A DNA stretch of 64,000 nucleotides from Aphanocapsa sp. GSE-SYN-MK-11-07L (GCA_019359715.1 JAHHGS010000022.1:62001-126000), one strand, 5' to 3'; counted from the stretch's first letter, positions 52,542 through 61,091 are shown. The notes: generated from the letters alone by a model not told the origin. Numbers and translations: made by a program.

Positions 52542-54101
52542 TCAGCGATTAACCTGCTTCACGTAAGCGATCGGGGCAGGGCTGCTGCTGCGATCGCGTC
52601 GAGTTACAATCCATTCTTTTTCACCTAGCAAGTAGTCGTAGGTGGCAATCACGGCAATGATGTTTTTAAAGGTGCAGTAGACAGGAGTTGCGACAATGTA
52701 AAGCAGGAAGTTGATCAAAGGGTAGCGAATCGCATTCCTAGTCATCCCCATTGCAATTAAGGCTTGATAAGGACTGCTGAGAAAGGTCAAAACGGTTGCA
52801 AAGGGAAGATAGGTATGATTCAGCATCGCCAGAGAGCCATCCCTCAGCATCAGGCTAAAAATCATTGGGAAAATCTGCAAAGCAATCAGGTGAAAAGCAG
52901 AACTATAAAGGAGAAGCAGCGTCCAGTAGAGTTTCTGCCAAGGGTCGAGCCTACCTGAACGTAGCAATGGCCATTGATATTTGACGGTAACTTCTATCCA
53001 CCCTTGCGCCCATCGTTTGCGCTGAAACCAAAAAGATTGCAGATCAAGCGGGGCCAGTTCTGTCGTCACAATGGTTGGGTCATGGACAATTCGATAACCC
53101 ATCAGCAATGTCCGCAGTGTTGCATCAATATCTTCCGTCATCATTTTGGCAGAGAAGTGAATCCGCCGTAAGACAGAAGTCCGCCAGTAGCCATTTGAAC
53201 CGCAGAACATGGCTGTATCCACCAGCAGAGACCTTGCCGAATGACTGACCCCGTAAAGGCACTCAAATTCAACAGCAATAATCCGCGTCAAGCAGTTAAT
53301 GTTGTGATTGCGAATCACATTCCGCCCTTGCACAACATCGTAGGAGCCATCTTCTAACCAGAACCAGGCTTGCTGAAAACAGTTGGGCTGAGGCAGGTGG
53401 TCTGCATCCAGAATGCAGGTCACTTCCCCTGTGACGATTTGGAGGGCTGCATTTAAGTTCTCTGCCTTGGTTTTGCTGCCTTTCACAAACAGCAGATGCA
53501 GCTCTGGGTGCCGCAATGCCAGACGCTGCAACGCTTGTTCAACCGGCAATTCTTCAGCCCGATTATAGGCGAGAATAATCTCCAGATCTGCTTGAGGATG
53601 TTCAACGTTGAGCAAAAGGTACTGAAGGGTTTCTAAAATGATGTGTTGTTCATTTGGCAAATAGGCGACCACGATAATTGAACAGCGTGGCAAGGGTCGT
53701 CTAGGTTGGATAGACTTGATTTCGCTAGTTGCAAACGTGGGTATAGTTTGGCTTGGTTTTGTTGGGGCAAGCTTGATCCACCCCAAGACAGCGACAAAAC
53801 TGCCATACGCACTAGCAAAAATGGACTGGAGGCAGCGCTGAACCAAGCCCCGTTCCCATCTTCGTTTGGGATTGTGACAATAACAGAGAGCCATTACGGT
53901 TGCTTCGATCAACACAACCAGCGAAGTCACCAGATAGAGGGCTGGAATCAGCGCTTGCAGAATCGATAAGTTCCAACCACCGCTCAAAGCACAGTAGTAG
54001 AAGACGGTTGGTAGCCCAATGATCACGACATGGGTGAAGACGACTTTGTCAAGCACATGGCTAAAGACAACAATCTGCTTGGGCAAAAGTCCTTTTGGCA
54101 T
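52542..54101 (-). CDS. Membrane GT2 glycosyltransferase (cellulose-synthase-like)
   Basis: 519 residues with two N-terminal membrane helices, a cytoplasmic GT-A domain and three or four C-terminal helices. The processive-synthase D,D,D,QxxRW set is present: SIIVVAYLPNEQHIILETLQ, CILDADHLPQPNCF (DxD), MMTEDIDATLRTLLMG (TED) and FWFQRKRWAQGW. No PilZ domain is present, so direct c-di-GMP control is not evident. It probably polymerises and translocates a beta-linked glycan. It is separate from the main polysaccharide locus. Confidence 0.9.
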   Translation of the reverse strand: MPKGLLPKQIVVFSHVLDKVVFTHVVIIGLPTVFYYCALSGGWNLSILQALIPALYLVTSLVVLIEATVMALCYCHNPKRRWERGLVQRCLQSIFASAYGSFVAVLGWIKLAPTKPSQTIPTFATSEIKSIQPRRPLPRCSIIVVAYLPNEQHIILETLQYLLLNVEHPQADLEIILAYNRAEELPVEQALQRLALRHPELHLLFVKGSKTKAENLNAALQIVTGEVTCILDADHLPQPNCFQQAWFWLEDGSYDVVQGRNVIRNHNINCLTRIIAVEFECLYGVSHSARSLLVDTAMFCGSNGYWRTSVLRRIHFSAKMMTEDIDATLRTLLMGYRIVHDPTIVTTELAPLDLQSFWFQRKRWAQGWIEVTVKYQWPLLRSGRLDPWQKLYWTLLLLYSSAFHLIALQIFPMIFSLMLRDGSLAMLNHTYLPFATVLTFLSSPYQALIAMGMTRNAIRYPLINFLLYIVATPVYCTFKNIIAVIATYDYLLGEKEWIVTRRDRSSSPAPIAYVKQVNR

Positions 54102-54627
54102 AGCTTTTTTAGCAGTGTACAGTCAATATAGGGGTCAATGGAACCATACCCAATGATTTTGCACAAGACATCAAAGCATAACATTTGCCAAGCTAAAGCT
54201 ATCTCGAACCGGAAAGGTGAATTTGCGATCGCTGCTGAGAGCTTGTCTGAGATCAGGCGTCCCCCACCATTACCCGTGTTAGCAAAACTCTATGCTGACT
54301 TCAGAGTTTGGAGCCGCGATCGAACCTGCGCCAACCCTTGATGACGTGCTGCAAAACCATTTGTGCCTGCAAGCTGGGAAGCGTGTTCCAGCTTATCTTT
54401 AGCAAAAAATTTCCGCCTTAAGGCAACCTTGCTTACAGTCTTAATCTGCTGGCTTGGCTTAGAGTAAATCCAGTCTTCTCGATTGTTCTTTTAGAAGTCA
54501 GGTACTAAGTGAAGTTCTGACCTTTTTCGCCCCAATTCCCTAAATTTGGGGAATTTAGGGGGCACTACGTCACTCTTGTCTCTGTTTAAGTCACCTTACT
54601 TGCTATTTTCGGTTGCCCAAACGCCTT
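54102..54627. other. Divergent intergenic region
   Basis: About 526 bases between the GT2 gene and the potassium channel gene, containing the hairpin repeat at 54530-54562 near the right end and HIP1-related sequence near 54226. An open frame here has no ribosome-binding site or family signal. Confidence 0.5.
54530..54562. repeat. Hairpin repeat with alternative folds
   Basis: CCCTAAATT-TGGGG-AATTTAGGG forms a nine-pair stem at 54538-54560. The segments AATTCCC and GGGAATT offer a second, mutually exclusive pairing. It resembles the 2490-2519 element and short dispersed repeats in cyanobacterial spacers. Confidence 0.5.
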
Positions 54628-55683
54628 ATGCATGAATCTTTTAAGCGGATTGTTACTGGCACCATCTTTTTTGTCTGCACCTTGATCATTGCGATCATTG
54701 GCTATATGAAATTCGGCTGGAGCCTGCTAGACGCGGTTTACATGGTCGTGATCACCATTTTTGGGATTGGTTACGGCGAAGTTAACCCTCTAGATACGCC
54801 AGAAAAAAAGATTTTCACGATGTTTGTGATTGTTGCTGGTGTGCTGTCGGGTGCCTATATTCTTGGCGGTTTTGTCCAAATGCTGACGGAGGGAGAAATT
54901 AATCGCGCTCTGTCAGTGCGACGCAATGAACGAACCATTGAAGGTCTTAAGCAGCATGTCATTATCTGTGGCTATGGTCGAATTGGGCAGGTGATGACCC
55001 ATTCCCTACTGGAGTTAAAACTGCCATTTATTATTGTCGATAACAACACAGCCCGGATTGCCAAGGCAGAGTCTCTGGGCTACTTAACCTGTCTGGGCAG
55101 TGCAGCCGATGAAGCTGTCTTACTGACGGCTGGAATTGGGCGGGCCAAGGCGCTGGCAACCGTGCTGCCCGATGACACTATGAATGTGTTTATTACCCTC
55201 ACAGCCCGCAGTCTCAACCCAACGGTGATGATTTTGGCCCGGGGTAATTTACCCAGCACCGAAAGTAAGCTGCGGCTGGCAGGGGCAGATCATGTGGTTT
55301 TGCCGACTAGCATTGTCGGTCATCAGTTAGCCAATTTAATTACGCGTCCCGCTGGGCTAGAGTTTATTGACCAAAGCGGCGATCGGACTGAAATCAATGA
55401 CCTGCTAGCTCAAATTGGCGTCCAGTTGACTGAGCTAGCGATCGCCAACGACTCTAGCCTCATTGGCAGAAGCTTAGGCTCCGCCGAAGTGACGGGCAAT
55501 GGCGCTTTTGTTGTCGTTGGCCTGCGTCAGCAAAATGGCACTTTAACCATGCAGCTCGATTTAAATCAAACCTTGGAAGCGGGCGATCAGATTATTTTGC
55601 TTGGCCACAAAGGCGATACGCCCAAATTTGCCGACTTGGCAGAGGGCAAACACAAGTTACGCTACCGGGGGGCAAAGGTTTAG
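54628..55683 (+). CDS. Potassium channel with RCK (TrkA-N/TrkA-C) domains
   Basis: 351-residue two-helix channel. The first helix is at about 8-28 (TGTIFFVCTLIIAIIGYM), the pore helix and filter at GIGYGEVNP near 45, the second helix around 65-85, then an RCK domain beginning HVIICGYGRIGQVM (GxGxxG) and a TrkA-C domain at the end. The filter is GIGYGE rather than the common VGYGD, still compatible with K+. ATG 54628 was preferred over TTG 54613. The next gene is a tandem paralogue of its RCK part. Confidence 0.92.
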   Translation: MHESFKRIVTGTIFFVCTLIIAIIGYMKFGWSLLDAVYMVVITIFGIGYGEVNPLDTPEKKIFTMFVIVAGVLSGAYILGGFVQMLTEGEINRALSVRRNERTIEGLKQHVIICGYGRIGQVMTHSLLELKLPFIIVDNNTARIAKAESLGYLTCLGSAADEAVLLTAGIGRAKALATVLPDDTMNVFITLTARSLNPTVMILARGNLPSTESKLRLAGADHVVLPTSIVGHQLANLITRPAGLEFIDQSGDRTEINDLLAQIGVQLTELAIANDSSLIGRSLGSAEVTGNGAFVVVGLRQQNGTLTMQLDLNQTLEAGDQIILLGHKGDTPKFADLAEGKHKLRYRGAKV

Positions 55684-55685
55684 TG

Positions 55686-56498
55686 ATGGATTTACAAGAC
55701 CGGAATTTGCAAGACAGCAGCTTACAAGACAGGAACTTACAAGACCATGTAATCATTTGTGGATTCGGCTATGTCGGCAAGTCTCTAGCGCAGCAGCTCA
55801 CCGACAGCCAAGTCAAATTTGTCGTGGTAGATAGCCAACCTGAACAACTGGCCGTCGCTGATGCCATGGGTTATCTGACCTGTCACGGCAATGCGATCGA
55901 TGAAAGCGTTCTGCAAGCGGCCGGCGTAAAGAGAGCAAAGGTGTTAGCAACCGTTTTGCCCAACGACGCTGGCAATGTCTTCATTACCCTGACTGCCCGT
56001 GAGCTGAATCCTAAGCTGACAATTCTAGCTAGGGGTGACTTGCCAGAAACGGAGCATAAGCTGCGACTGGCAGGGGCAGATCATGTGATTTTGCTGGCTA
56101 CAACAACGGCTCTGCGAATGATCAACTTGATTACTCGCCCCACTACCCTAGACTACTTGGGTCAAAGGAGCAATTCTCCTACGGAGAGGCAAAGCCAACG
56201 GACTCATCTAATTGAGCTGTTGATGCAACTTGACTTACAGATTGATGAACTGCCAATTCTGCCAGACTCTCCGCTAAAGGGGCTAACGCTAGCCGACCTG
56301 GAAGCGGAAGCCAATGGCGCTTTCATTACGATTGCCCTCCGAGACAGCGGTGGGCGAATTGACTCTGAGCCTGCCCTAAATCTGAGGCTACAGGCGGGAG
56401 ACACGGCGATCGTCCTCGGGCATCAAAACAGCATTAGCTTTTTTGCCAAACGGTATACTCGCAAGTCAGAAATTCGCTATCGAGGCAAGCCGGTTTAA
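55686..56498 (+). CDS. RCK-only (TrkA-N/TrkA-C) protein, tandem paralogue of the channel
   Basis: 270 residues. After an N-terminal run of four pentapeptide units (LQDRN, LQDSS, LQDRN, LQDHV) comes HVIICGFGYVGKSLAQQL (GxGxxG), parallel to the channel's RCK domain, with shared blocks NVFITLTAREL and KLRLAGADHV. No membrane helix is present. It starts 2 bases after the channel stop and is likely co-expressed, possibly forming mixed gating rings; that role is inference. Its stop overlaps that of the convergent next gene. Confidence 0.88.
   Translation: MDLQDRNLQDSSLQDRNLQDHVIICGFGYVGKSLAQQLTDSQVKFVVVDSQPEQLAVADAMGYLTCHGNAIDESVLQAAGVKRAKVLATVLPNDAGNVFITLTARELNPKLTILARGDLPETEHKLRLAGADHVILLATTTALRMINLITRPTTLDYLGQRSNSPTERQSQRTHLIELLMQLDLQIDELPILPDSPLKGLTLADLEAEANGAFITIALRDSGGRIDSEPALNLRLQAGDTAIVLGHQNSISFFAKRYTRKSEIRYRGKPV
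55692..55751 (+). repeat. Four tandem 15-bp units in the RCK-only gene
   Basis: Four successive 15-base units based on TTACAAGACxGGAAy, encoding the LQDxx pentapeptides. The units are imperfect copies of one another. Confidence 0.8.
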
Positions 56499-57016
56499 TC
56501 CAGGAAGCCCATTAGCTCACCCACATTGTCAATTTCATTGGAGGCGATCGGGCGTAAGCCAGCCGTGACGAAGCTTTCTGTGATCTGCAGTCCGCTGTAG
56601 CCAACTGGACGGATGCCCATTGAATCTAGGGTGCCGACAATCTGAAAACTATCCGCAGCGACTGGGCGAATTCCCATGATGTTGAGGGATCCTACAACCT
56701 GAAAGTTGTCGGTTGCAATTGGGCGCAAGCCAGCAATGTTGATGCTGTCAGCAACTTCTAGCTCACTGGCCATAATCGGGCGAATCCCAGAAATATTAAC
56801 GGTTTCCATAATTTCTACCTTGTCAGTTGCGATCGGGCGAATGCCTGCCACATTGATTGTCGCTTGGATTGTGACCTCTTCCGCTTCGGCACCATCGGGC
56901 GCGTCTTTCGCCAAAGCGACTAATTTGCCGCCATCGGCTTTCGCAGCAGGGGTTCGGCTTCGCGTCGAGCGAGTTCTGGCGGAACTGTTGGCTTGAGAAG
57001 GTTCAGGTGTACTCAT
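56495..57016 (-). CDS. Repeat protein of six 19-residue units
   Basis: 173 residues. Residues 1-53 are low-complexity and basic then acidic (SSARTRSTRSRTPAAKADGG). Residues 54-167 are exactly six 19-residue repeats with the pattern hNhxG(I/L)RP(I/V)xxxxhxhhxx, where the G-(I/L)-R-P-(I/V) core is present in every copy. This regular spacing suggests a beta-solenoid. The function is unknown to me. It ends over the stop of the convergent RCK gene. Confidence 0.75.
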   Translation of the reverse strand: MSTPEPSQANSSARTRSTRSRTPAAKADGGKLVALAKDAPDGAEAEEVTIQATINVAGIRPIATDKVEIMETVNISGIRPIMASELEVADSINIAGLRPIATDNFQVVGSLNIMGIRPVAADSFQIVGTLDSMGIRPVGYSGLQITESFVTAGLRPIASNEIDNVGELMGFLD

Positions 57017-57354
57017 GACGCTTGCTCCACGCTAGGAAAAAAAGTGCTGTTTGGTAATTTATTTTTGAGCAAACTGTTTAATTTTGCTTCTAACTCTTAA
57101 ATCATTATAAAGGGACGGTACGCTTCCCTAAATAGCATTCACTAATCAGTGCCATAAAAATTTCAGCCCTGCCTAGTCCAAGTGAGTTACCTGTCGCAAG
57201 GCACCAAGGTTAAAGCGAGCTGAGGCGATCGCCCTCCTAAGTGTCAAATCCAGCTCCAAAGACTGTCGCGAGGACGTTCAAGCGCAGAGCGCTTGTTGAC
57301 CTTGAAGAACTGAGCAGCCGGCAAATCCTTAGCAAAACTTTACGACCTACTTAT

Positions 57355-57369
57355 TGAGAATTATTCTGA
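57355..57369. promoter_or_regulatory. Candidate Fur box 1
   Basis: TGAGAAT-T-ATTCTGA matches the 7-1-7 Fur consensus TGATAATnATTATCA at 11 of 14 informative positions, about 110 bases before isiA. Confidence 0.5.
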
Positions 57370-57390
57370 ACTGTGGTGCAATGGGCTTAT

Positions 57391-57405
57391 TGAGTTTAAT
57401 TCTCA
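57391..57405. promoter_or_regulatory. Candidate Fur box 2
   Basis: TGAGTTT-A-ATTCTCA lies inside the longer inverted repeat TATTGAG-N7-CTCAATA, 21 bases after box 1. The second half fits the Fur consensus better than the first. Confidence 0.4.
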
Positions 57406-57478
57406 ATATATAGCGCTTAAAGTACGAGACTCTCCGCTTGAATCTTTCGCAGTACACCGCACAAGGAAATTTTGGATT

Positions 57479-58510
57479 ATGCAGACCTACGATCATCCCA
57501 GCGTCAAGTACGACTGGTGGGCAGGAAATGCCCGTTTCGCTAGCCTATCTGGCTTGTTTATTGCTGCCCACGTTGCTCAAGCAGCCCTGATCGCCTTTTG
57601 GGCAGGCGCTTTTACCCTATTTGAAATTTCTCGCTACTCACCTGACCTATCCATGGGTGAGCAAGGCTTAATTTTGCTGCCTCACTTGGCTACCCTTGGC
57701 TATGGGGTTGGCAAAGGCGGCATTGTCGAAAACACCTATCCTTACTTTGCGATCGGTGCCATTCACCTGATCTCTTCGGCAGTTTTGGGGGCTGGCGCTC
57801 TGTTTCATACCTTTCGCGGATCAGAAAACCTCAAACAGGCCAACGGGCAAGCCCGTAAGTTTCACTTTGAATGGAGTGACCCCAAGCAACTGGGCTTGAT
57901 TTTAGGACATCATTTGCTGTTTTTGGGCGCCGGCGCTCTGCTGCTGGCAGCCAAGGCGATGTATTTTGGCGGGCTGTACGACTCAACGACTCAAACGGTT
58001 CGGCTTGTCACGCAACCGACCCTTGATCCACTCGTGATTTATGGCTACCAAACCCACTTTGCTAACATCAGTAGCCTTGAAGATTTGGTTGGAGGTCACA
58101 TTTATGTAGGCGTAATGCTGATTGGCGGCGGGATTTGGCACATTGTGGTGCCGCCGCTGAAATGGGCTCAACGGGTGCTAATCTTTTCCGGCGAAGCGAT
58201 TTTGTCTTATTCCCTGGGTGGGATTGCTCTAGCAGGCTTTGTGGCAGCTTACTTCTGCGCTGTCAACACGCTGGCCTATCCGGTTGAGTTTTATGGGCCA
58301 GCCCTAGAGGTGAAGTTGGGCATTACCCCCTACTTTGCTGACACTGTGCAGTTACCAGGGGGAGCGCACACTGCCCGCTGCTGGTTAGCCAACGCCCACT
58401 TCTTCTTGGCGTTCTTCTTCTTGCAGGGGCATCTGTGGCATGCCTTACGAGCAATTGGCTTTGACTTCAAACGGGTTGAACAGGCGCTAGATGCTACCAC
58501 CGAAGCCTAA
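57479..58510 (+). CDS. isiA: Iron-stress chlorophyll-binding protein IsiA (CP43')
   Basis: 343-residue six-helix chlorophyll a antenna protein of the thylakoid that rings photosystem I under iron starvation. [20 protein letters not shown] and [20 protein letters not shown] are characteristic of the CP43/IsiA family, and the His residues in helices ([30 protein letters not shown]) are chlorophyll-ligand candidates. The length matches IsiA, which lacks the large luminal loop of CP43. It is first of an apparent six-gene operon behind two Fur-like boxes. Confidence 0.96.
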   Translation: MQTYDHPSVKYDWWAGNARFASLSGLFIAAHVAQAALIAFWAGAFTLFEISRYSPDLSMGEQGLILLPHLATLGYGVGKGGIVENTYPYFAIGAIHLISSAVLGAGALFHTFRGSENLKQANGQARKFHFEWSDPKQLGLILGHHLLFLGAGALLLAAKAMYFGGLYDSTTQTVRLVTQPTLDPLVIYGYQTHFANISSLEDLVGGHIYVGVMLIGGGIWHIVVPPLKWAQRVLIFSGEAILSYSLGGIALAGFVAAYFCAVNTLAYPVEFYGPALEVKLGITPYFADTVQLPGGAHTARCWLANAHFFLAFFFLQGHLWHALRAIGFDFKRVEQALDATTEA

Positions 58511-58620
58511 CCCAATGTCTTAAAGCTAACTTCTTGAGCCAACTGGGGAGGGGGGCTGATGTTCTCCTCGATCGCTGCCATCCCTCCCTTTCCTTAAGTT
58601 TTGGCATCAACTATTCAACT

Positions 58621-58806
58621 ATGAACTGTCTATCCTGTTCAGGCAAAATGCTGCAACATATTCGCAAAAACGAACTGTATTGGCTCTGCCCTGACTGTCG
58701 GCAGGAAATGCCTCTGACCAATCGCTCCACATCTGCTCAACCTTTGACCTTGAGCGCTCAGAACAATCAGCAAAGCCTGATTGGCCCAAACCAGCAACAT
58801 TTGTAA
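58621..58806 (+). CDS. Small zinc-ribbon-like protein between isiA and isiB
   Basis: 61 residues. Cys3-x2-Cys6 (MNCLSCSGKM) and Cys23-x2-Cys26 (WLCPDCRQEM) form a zinc-ribbon pattern, followed by a polar Ser/Gln-rich tail. ATG 58621 gives a compact protein; the frame is open upstream to 58534. A role in metal sensing or sequestration or in protein interaction is possible; nothing in the sequence decides it. It ends 17 bases before isiB. Confidence 0.75.
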   Translation: MNCLSCSGKMLQHIRKNELYWLCPDCRQEMPLTNRSTSAQPLTLSAQNNQQSLIGPNQQHL

Positions 58807-58823
58807 CTTAACTTGGAGGAAAT

Positions 58824-59333
58824 ATGGCTCAAATTGGTTTATTTTTCGGCACCCAAACTGGCAACACAGAGGCGATCGCGGAAGCAATTCAACAGGAATT
58901 GGGCGCTAACGTAGTTGACTTACACGACATTGCCAAGGCAGACACCAGCGACTTTGCTGGCTATCGCTGTTTGATGATTGGTTGCCCCACCTGGAATATT
59001 GGCGAATTGCAGAGCGACTGGGAAGGCTTTTATGAAGAGCTAGATGCGATCGACTTTAGCGGCAAGCAAGTTGCCTACTTTGGGGTTGGCGATCAGGTTG
59101 GCTACGCCGATAATTTTCAGGATGCAATGGGGATTTTAGAAGCAAAGATTTCTGAGTTAGGGGGCAAAACCGTCGGCTACTGGCCGACAGATGGCTACGA
59201 CCACAGTGAATCAAAGGCGGTTAAAAATGGCAAGTTTGTCGGTTTGGCGATCGACGAAGATAACCAGTCTGACCTTACCGCCAGCCGGATTAAAACTTGG
59301 GTGGCGCAAGTCAAGCAAGAACTTGGGCTGTAG
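58824..59333 (+). CDS. isiB: Flavodoxin
   Basis: 169-residue FMN-binding electron carrier that replaces ferredoxin in iron-limited cells, carrying electrons from photosystem I to FNR. FFGTQTGNTEAIAEAIQ is the FMN phosphate loop; the CPTWNIGELQSDW (about 54-66) and GVGDQVGYADNFQDAMG segments hold the isoalloxazine-stacking Trp and Tyr. This is a long-chain flavodoxin by its loop. GGAGGA precedes the ATG. It is part of the isi operon. Confidence 0.97.
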   Translation: MAQIGLFFGTQTGNTEAIAEAIQQELGANVVDLHDIAKADTSDFAGYRCLMIGCPTWNIGELQSDWEGFYEELDAIDFSGKQVAYFGVGDQVGYADNFQDAMGILEAKISELGGKTVGYWPTDGYDHSESKAVKNGKFVGLAIDEDNQSDLTASRIKTWVAQVKQELGL

Positions 59334-59397
59334 CCCCTTAACGCTAGCTTCAAGCCGTTTCCGTCAGCCGAACCAGAAGATAATATCGGGAGTTTTA

Positions 59398-60171
59398 ATG
59401 TCTACGCTGCCAGATGTATTGTGGCTCAATGCCAGCCCAAGTTTACAGGGGTTTGATCGACCTTTATTGAGAGTCTTGTCCCGTCAGGTGCCGATCGCCC
59501 ATTGGCAGTATTGCCAAACCCAAGACGAGCCAACTTGCTTAGAAGTCGCCCTAGACCTGCTGCATGAGTATGTCGGCGATCGCCCCGTGCATCTGCTGGG
59601 GCACAGCACAAGCGGCTTGCTGGGGTTGCTCTATGCCCGCCGTTACCCTGCTCAGGTCAAGTCGCTGACGCTGCTGGCAGTCGGCATTCATCCGGCGATC
59701 AACTGGCAATCGCACTACTATGTCTTGCTGAAACTTTTACCCTGTAGTCGAAAAACCATCTTGACCCAAATGGTTCATAACCTATTTGGCTACCAGTCAA
59801 AGCCGATTAGCCAAAATCTCGTTACAACCTTAGAGCGAGATTTAGAAAATTCTTTATCACCCCATAGCCTGTTCCAGCCGGTTAGCATTCCGCCAGCCAG
59901 GGTGCCTGTGCCGCTGTTTGTGGGCGGCAGTCAAGACGATATGGTGGTTGACCCGCAGCAAATTGAAGGCTGGCGACGCTGGGGCGTCGGAACAGATTCG
60001 CCTAGCCGATGGCAGGATTGCCCTGCTCAGTCAAGCCGGCTCTGGCAGTGTTCGACTGGGCGGCATTTTTTTCATTATTTTTATCCAACCCTGGTCGGTG
60101 AGCAAATTCTCAATTTTTGGACTCAGCTTCAGGCGCTCCCGATGGACATTCCTCTTTCAACCACGGCTTAG
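59398..60171 (+). CDS. Alpha/beta hydrolase, IsiC-like
   Basis: 257 residues. HLLGHSTSGLLGLLYARRYP contains the GxSxG nucleophile elbow near residue 77. Further segments LFVGGSQDDMVVDPQQ (acid, Asp) and STGRHFFHYF (catalytic His candidate) complete the triad. A hydrolase at this position is called IsiC in other cyanobacterial iron-stress operons. GGGAG precedes ATG 59398; the longer frame from 59191 overlaps isiB and was rejected. The substrate is unknown. Confidence 0.85.
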   Translation: MSTLPDVLWLNASPSLQGFDRPLLRVLSRQVPIAHWQYCQTQDEPTCLEVALDLLHEYVGDRPVHLLGHSTSGLLGLLYARRYPAQVKSLTLLAVGIHPAINWQSHYYVLLKLLPCSRKTILTQMVHNLFGYQSKPISQNLVTTLERDLENSLSPHSLFQPVSIPPARVPVPLFVGGSQDDMVVDPQQIEGWRRWGVGTDSPSRWQDCPAQSSRLWQCSTGRHFFHYFYPTLVGEQILNFWTQLQALPMDIPLSTTA

Positions 60172-60187
60172 GCTGTGTCTTCACCGG

Positions 60188-60502
60188 ATGCCTCAATTTA
60201 TCGTTGCCCAAGTGGGTCAGAATTTATTGCAGCCGCTGTGCCCGATCGCGATCGGGGCAACCTTGCTGCTGTTTTGTACGTCAGTCTGGCTGGCGATTCG
60301 AGATGGCTTCACTCGCCTCCAGCGACTGCATCAAATTCCCTGTAGTCACTGCGCCTACTTTACCGGAAGTTATCACCTCAAATGCACCGTTCATCCCTGT
60401 AAAGCGCTGTCAGAGGAGGCGATTGATTGCCGAGATTATCAGCCACCTGATCGGCCTGGGCATTGGCGATCGCAGACCAAAGTCTTGTTGAAGAGGAATT
60501 AA
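60188..60502 (+). CDS. Cys-rich single-TM conserved protein of the isi operon
   Basis: 104 residues with one membrane helix at about 17-37 and a C-terminal cluster PCSHCAYFTGSYHLKCTVHP-C..., with Cys 52, 55, 66, 71 and 81. The pattern is known from small conserved cyanobacterial proteins of unknown role. It could bind a metal or Fe-S cluster, or be redox active. Start ATG 60188 follows isiC after 16 bases; 4 bases separate it from the regulator gene. Confidence 0.75.
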   Translation: MPQFIVAQVGQNLLQPLCPIAIGATLLLFCTSVWLAIRDGFTRLQRLHQIPCSHCAYFTGSYHLKCTVHPCKALSEEAIDCRDYQPPDRPGHWRSQTKVLLKRN

Positions 60503-60506
60503 ACGT

Positions 60507-61091
60507 ATGAGACCTGACGAACTGATCAGACAATTTGATTTAGTGTTTCCGAAACCGACAACTCCCCTTTCAATTGTTTATCCGCAGCATAGTTTTCAGC
60601 GCAAAGACATGCTGCCGCTTAGCCCGGAGCGACTCTGGAAAATCGAGAGTGGGGTTGTTCGCACTGTCACCTGGGATGAAGAGGGAACGCAGGCTACGCT
60701 GGGATTCTGGGGCGAAGGAGATGTCGTCGGGCGGCCGCTCTCGCGGATGGAGCCTTATCAAATTCGCTGTTTAACAGCAGTGAAAGTGAGTGAACTGCCC
60801 TTAGTCAGCCGCTATTTACAGACGGCGCTGTTGTTTAATGCCTGGAAAAGTGAAGAACTGCTGGGCATCTTGCACCACCAATCGGTGCGCCACCGCCTCT
60901 GGCATTTTTTAAAGTGGTTAGCCTTACGGTTTGGGCGATCGCTGCCCCAAGGACGATTAACGGAACCGCGCCTCACCCATCAAGATATTGCTGAAACGAT
61001 CGGCACTAGCCGCGTGACTGTGACTCGATTATTAAAAATTCTGGAGCGAGAAGGCAAAATCAGACGCTCTGGGCAGACTTTTTTGATCTAG
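60507..61091 (+). CDS. Crp/Fnr-family transcriptional regulator
   Basis: 194 residues. The N-terminal cyclic-nucleotide-binding-like beta-roll carries the YxFxxGE-like segment FWGEGDVVGRPLSRMEPY but not a clear cAMP-binding RxS set. The C-terminal HTH_Crp is clear: LTHQDIAETIGTSRVTVTRL is the helix-turn-helix. No Cys cluster for an Fe-S cofactor is seen. It starts 4 bases after the Cys-rich gene, so it is probably the last isi operon gene and may control it or other iron-responsive targets. Confidence 0.9.
   Translation: MRPDELIRQFDLVFPKPTTPLSIVYPQHSFQRKDMLPLSPERLWKIESGVVRTVTWDEEGTQATLGFWGEGDVVGRPLSRMEPYQIRCLTAVKVSELPLVSRYLQTALLFNAWKSEELLGILHHQSVRHRLWHFLKWLALRFGRSLPQGRLTEPRLTHQDIAETIGTSRVTVTRLLKILEREGKIRRSGQTFLI

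Larger units (their letters stand above)
57017..57478. promoter_or_regulatory. isi promoter region
   Basis: About 460 bases between the divergent repeat-protein gene and isiA. The right end carries two Fur-like boxes and a TATATA-rich -10-like stretch. The rest shows a HIP1-like GCGATCGC and no gene. Confidence 0.6.

Noticed and set aside
54138-54341. 67-codon open frame upstream of the K+ channel
   Set aside because: No ribosome-binding site and no recognisable domain; it lies in a promoter-containing spacer.
57479-58510. IsrR-like antisense RNA opposite isiA
   Set aside because: Known in Synechocystis, but I cannot identify a promoter or terminator for it from the sequence alone.
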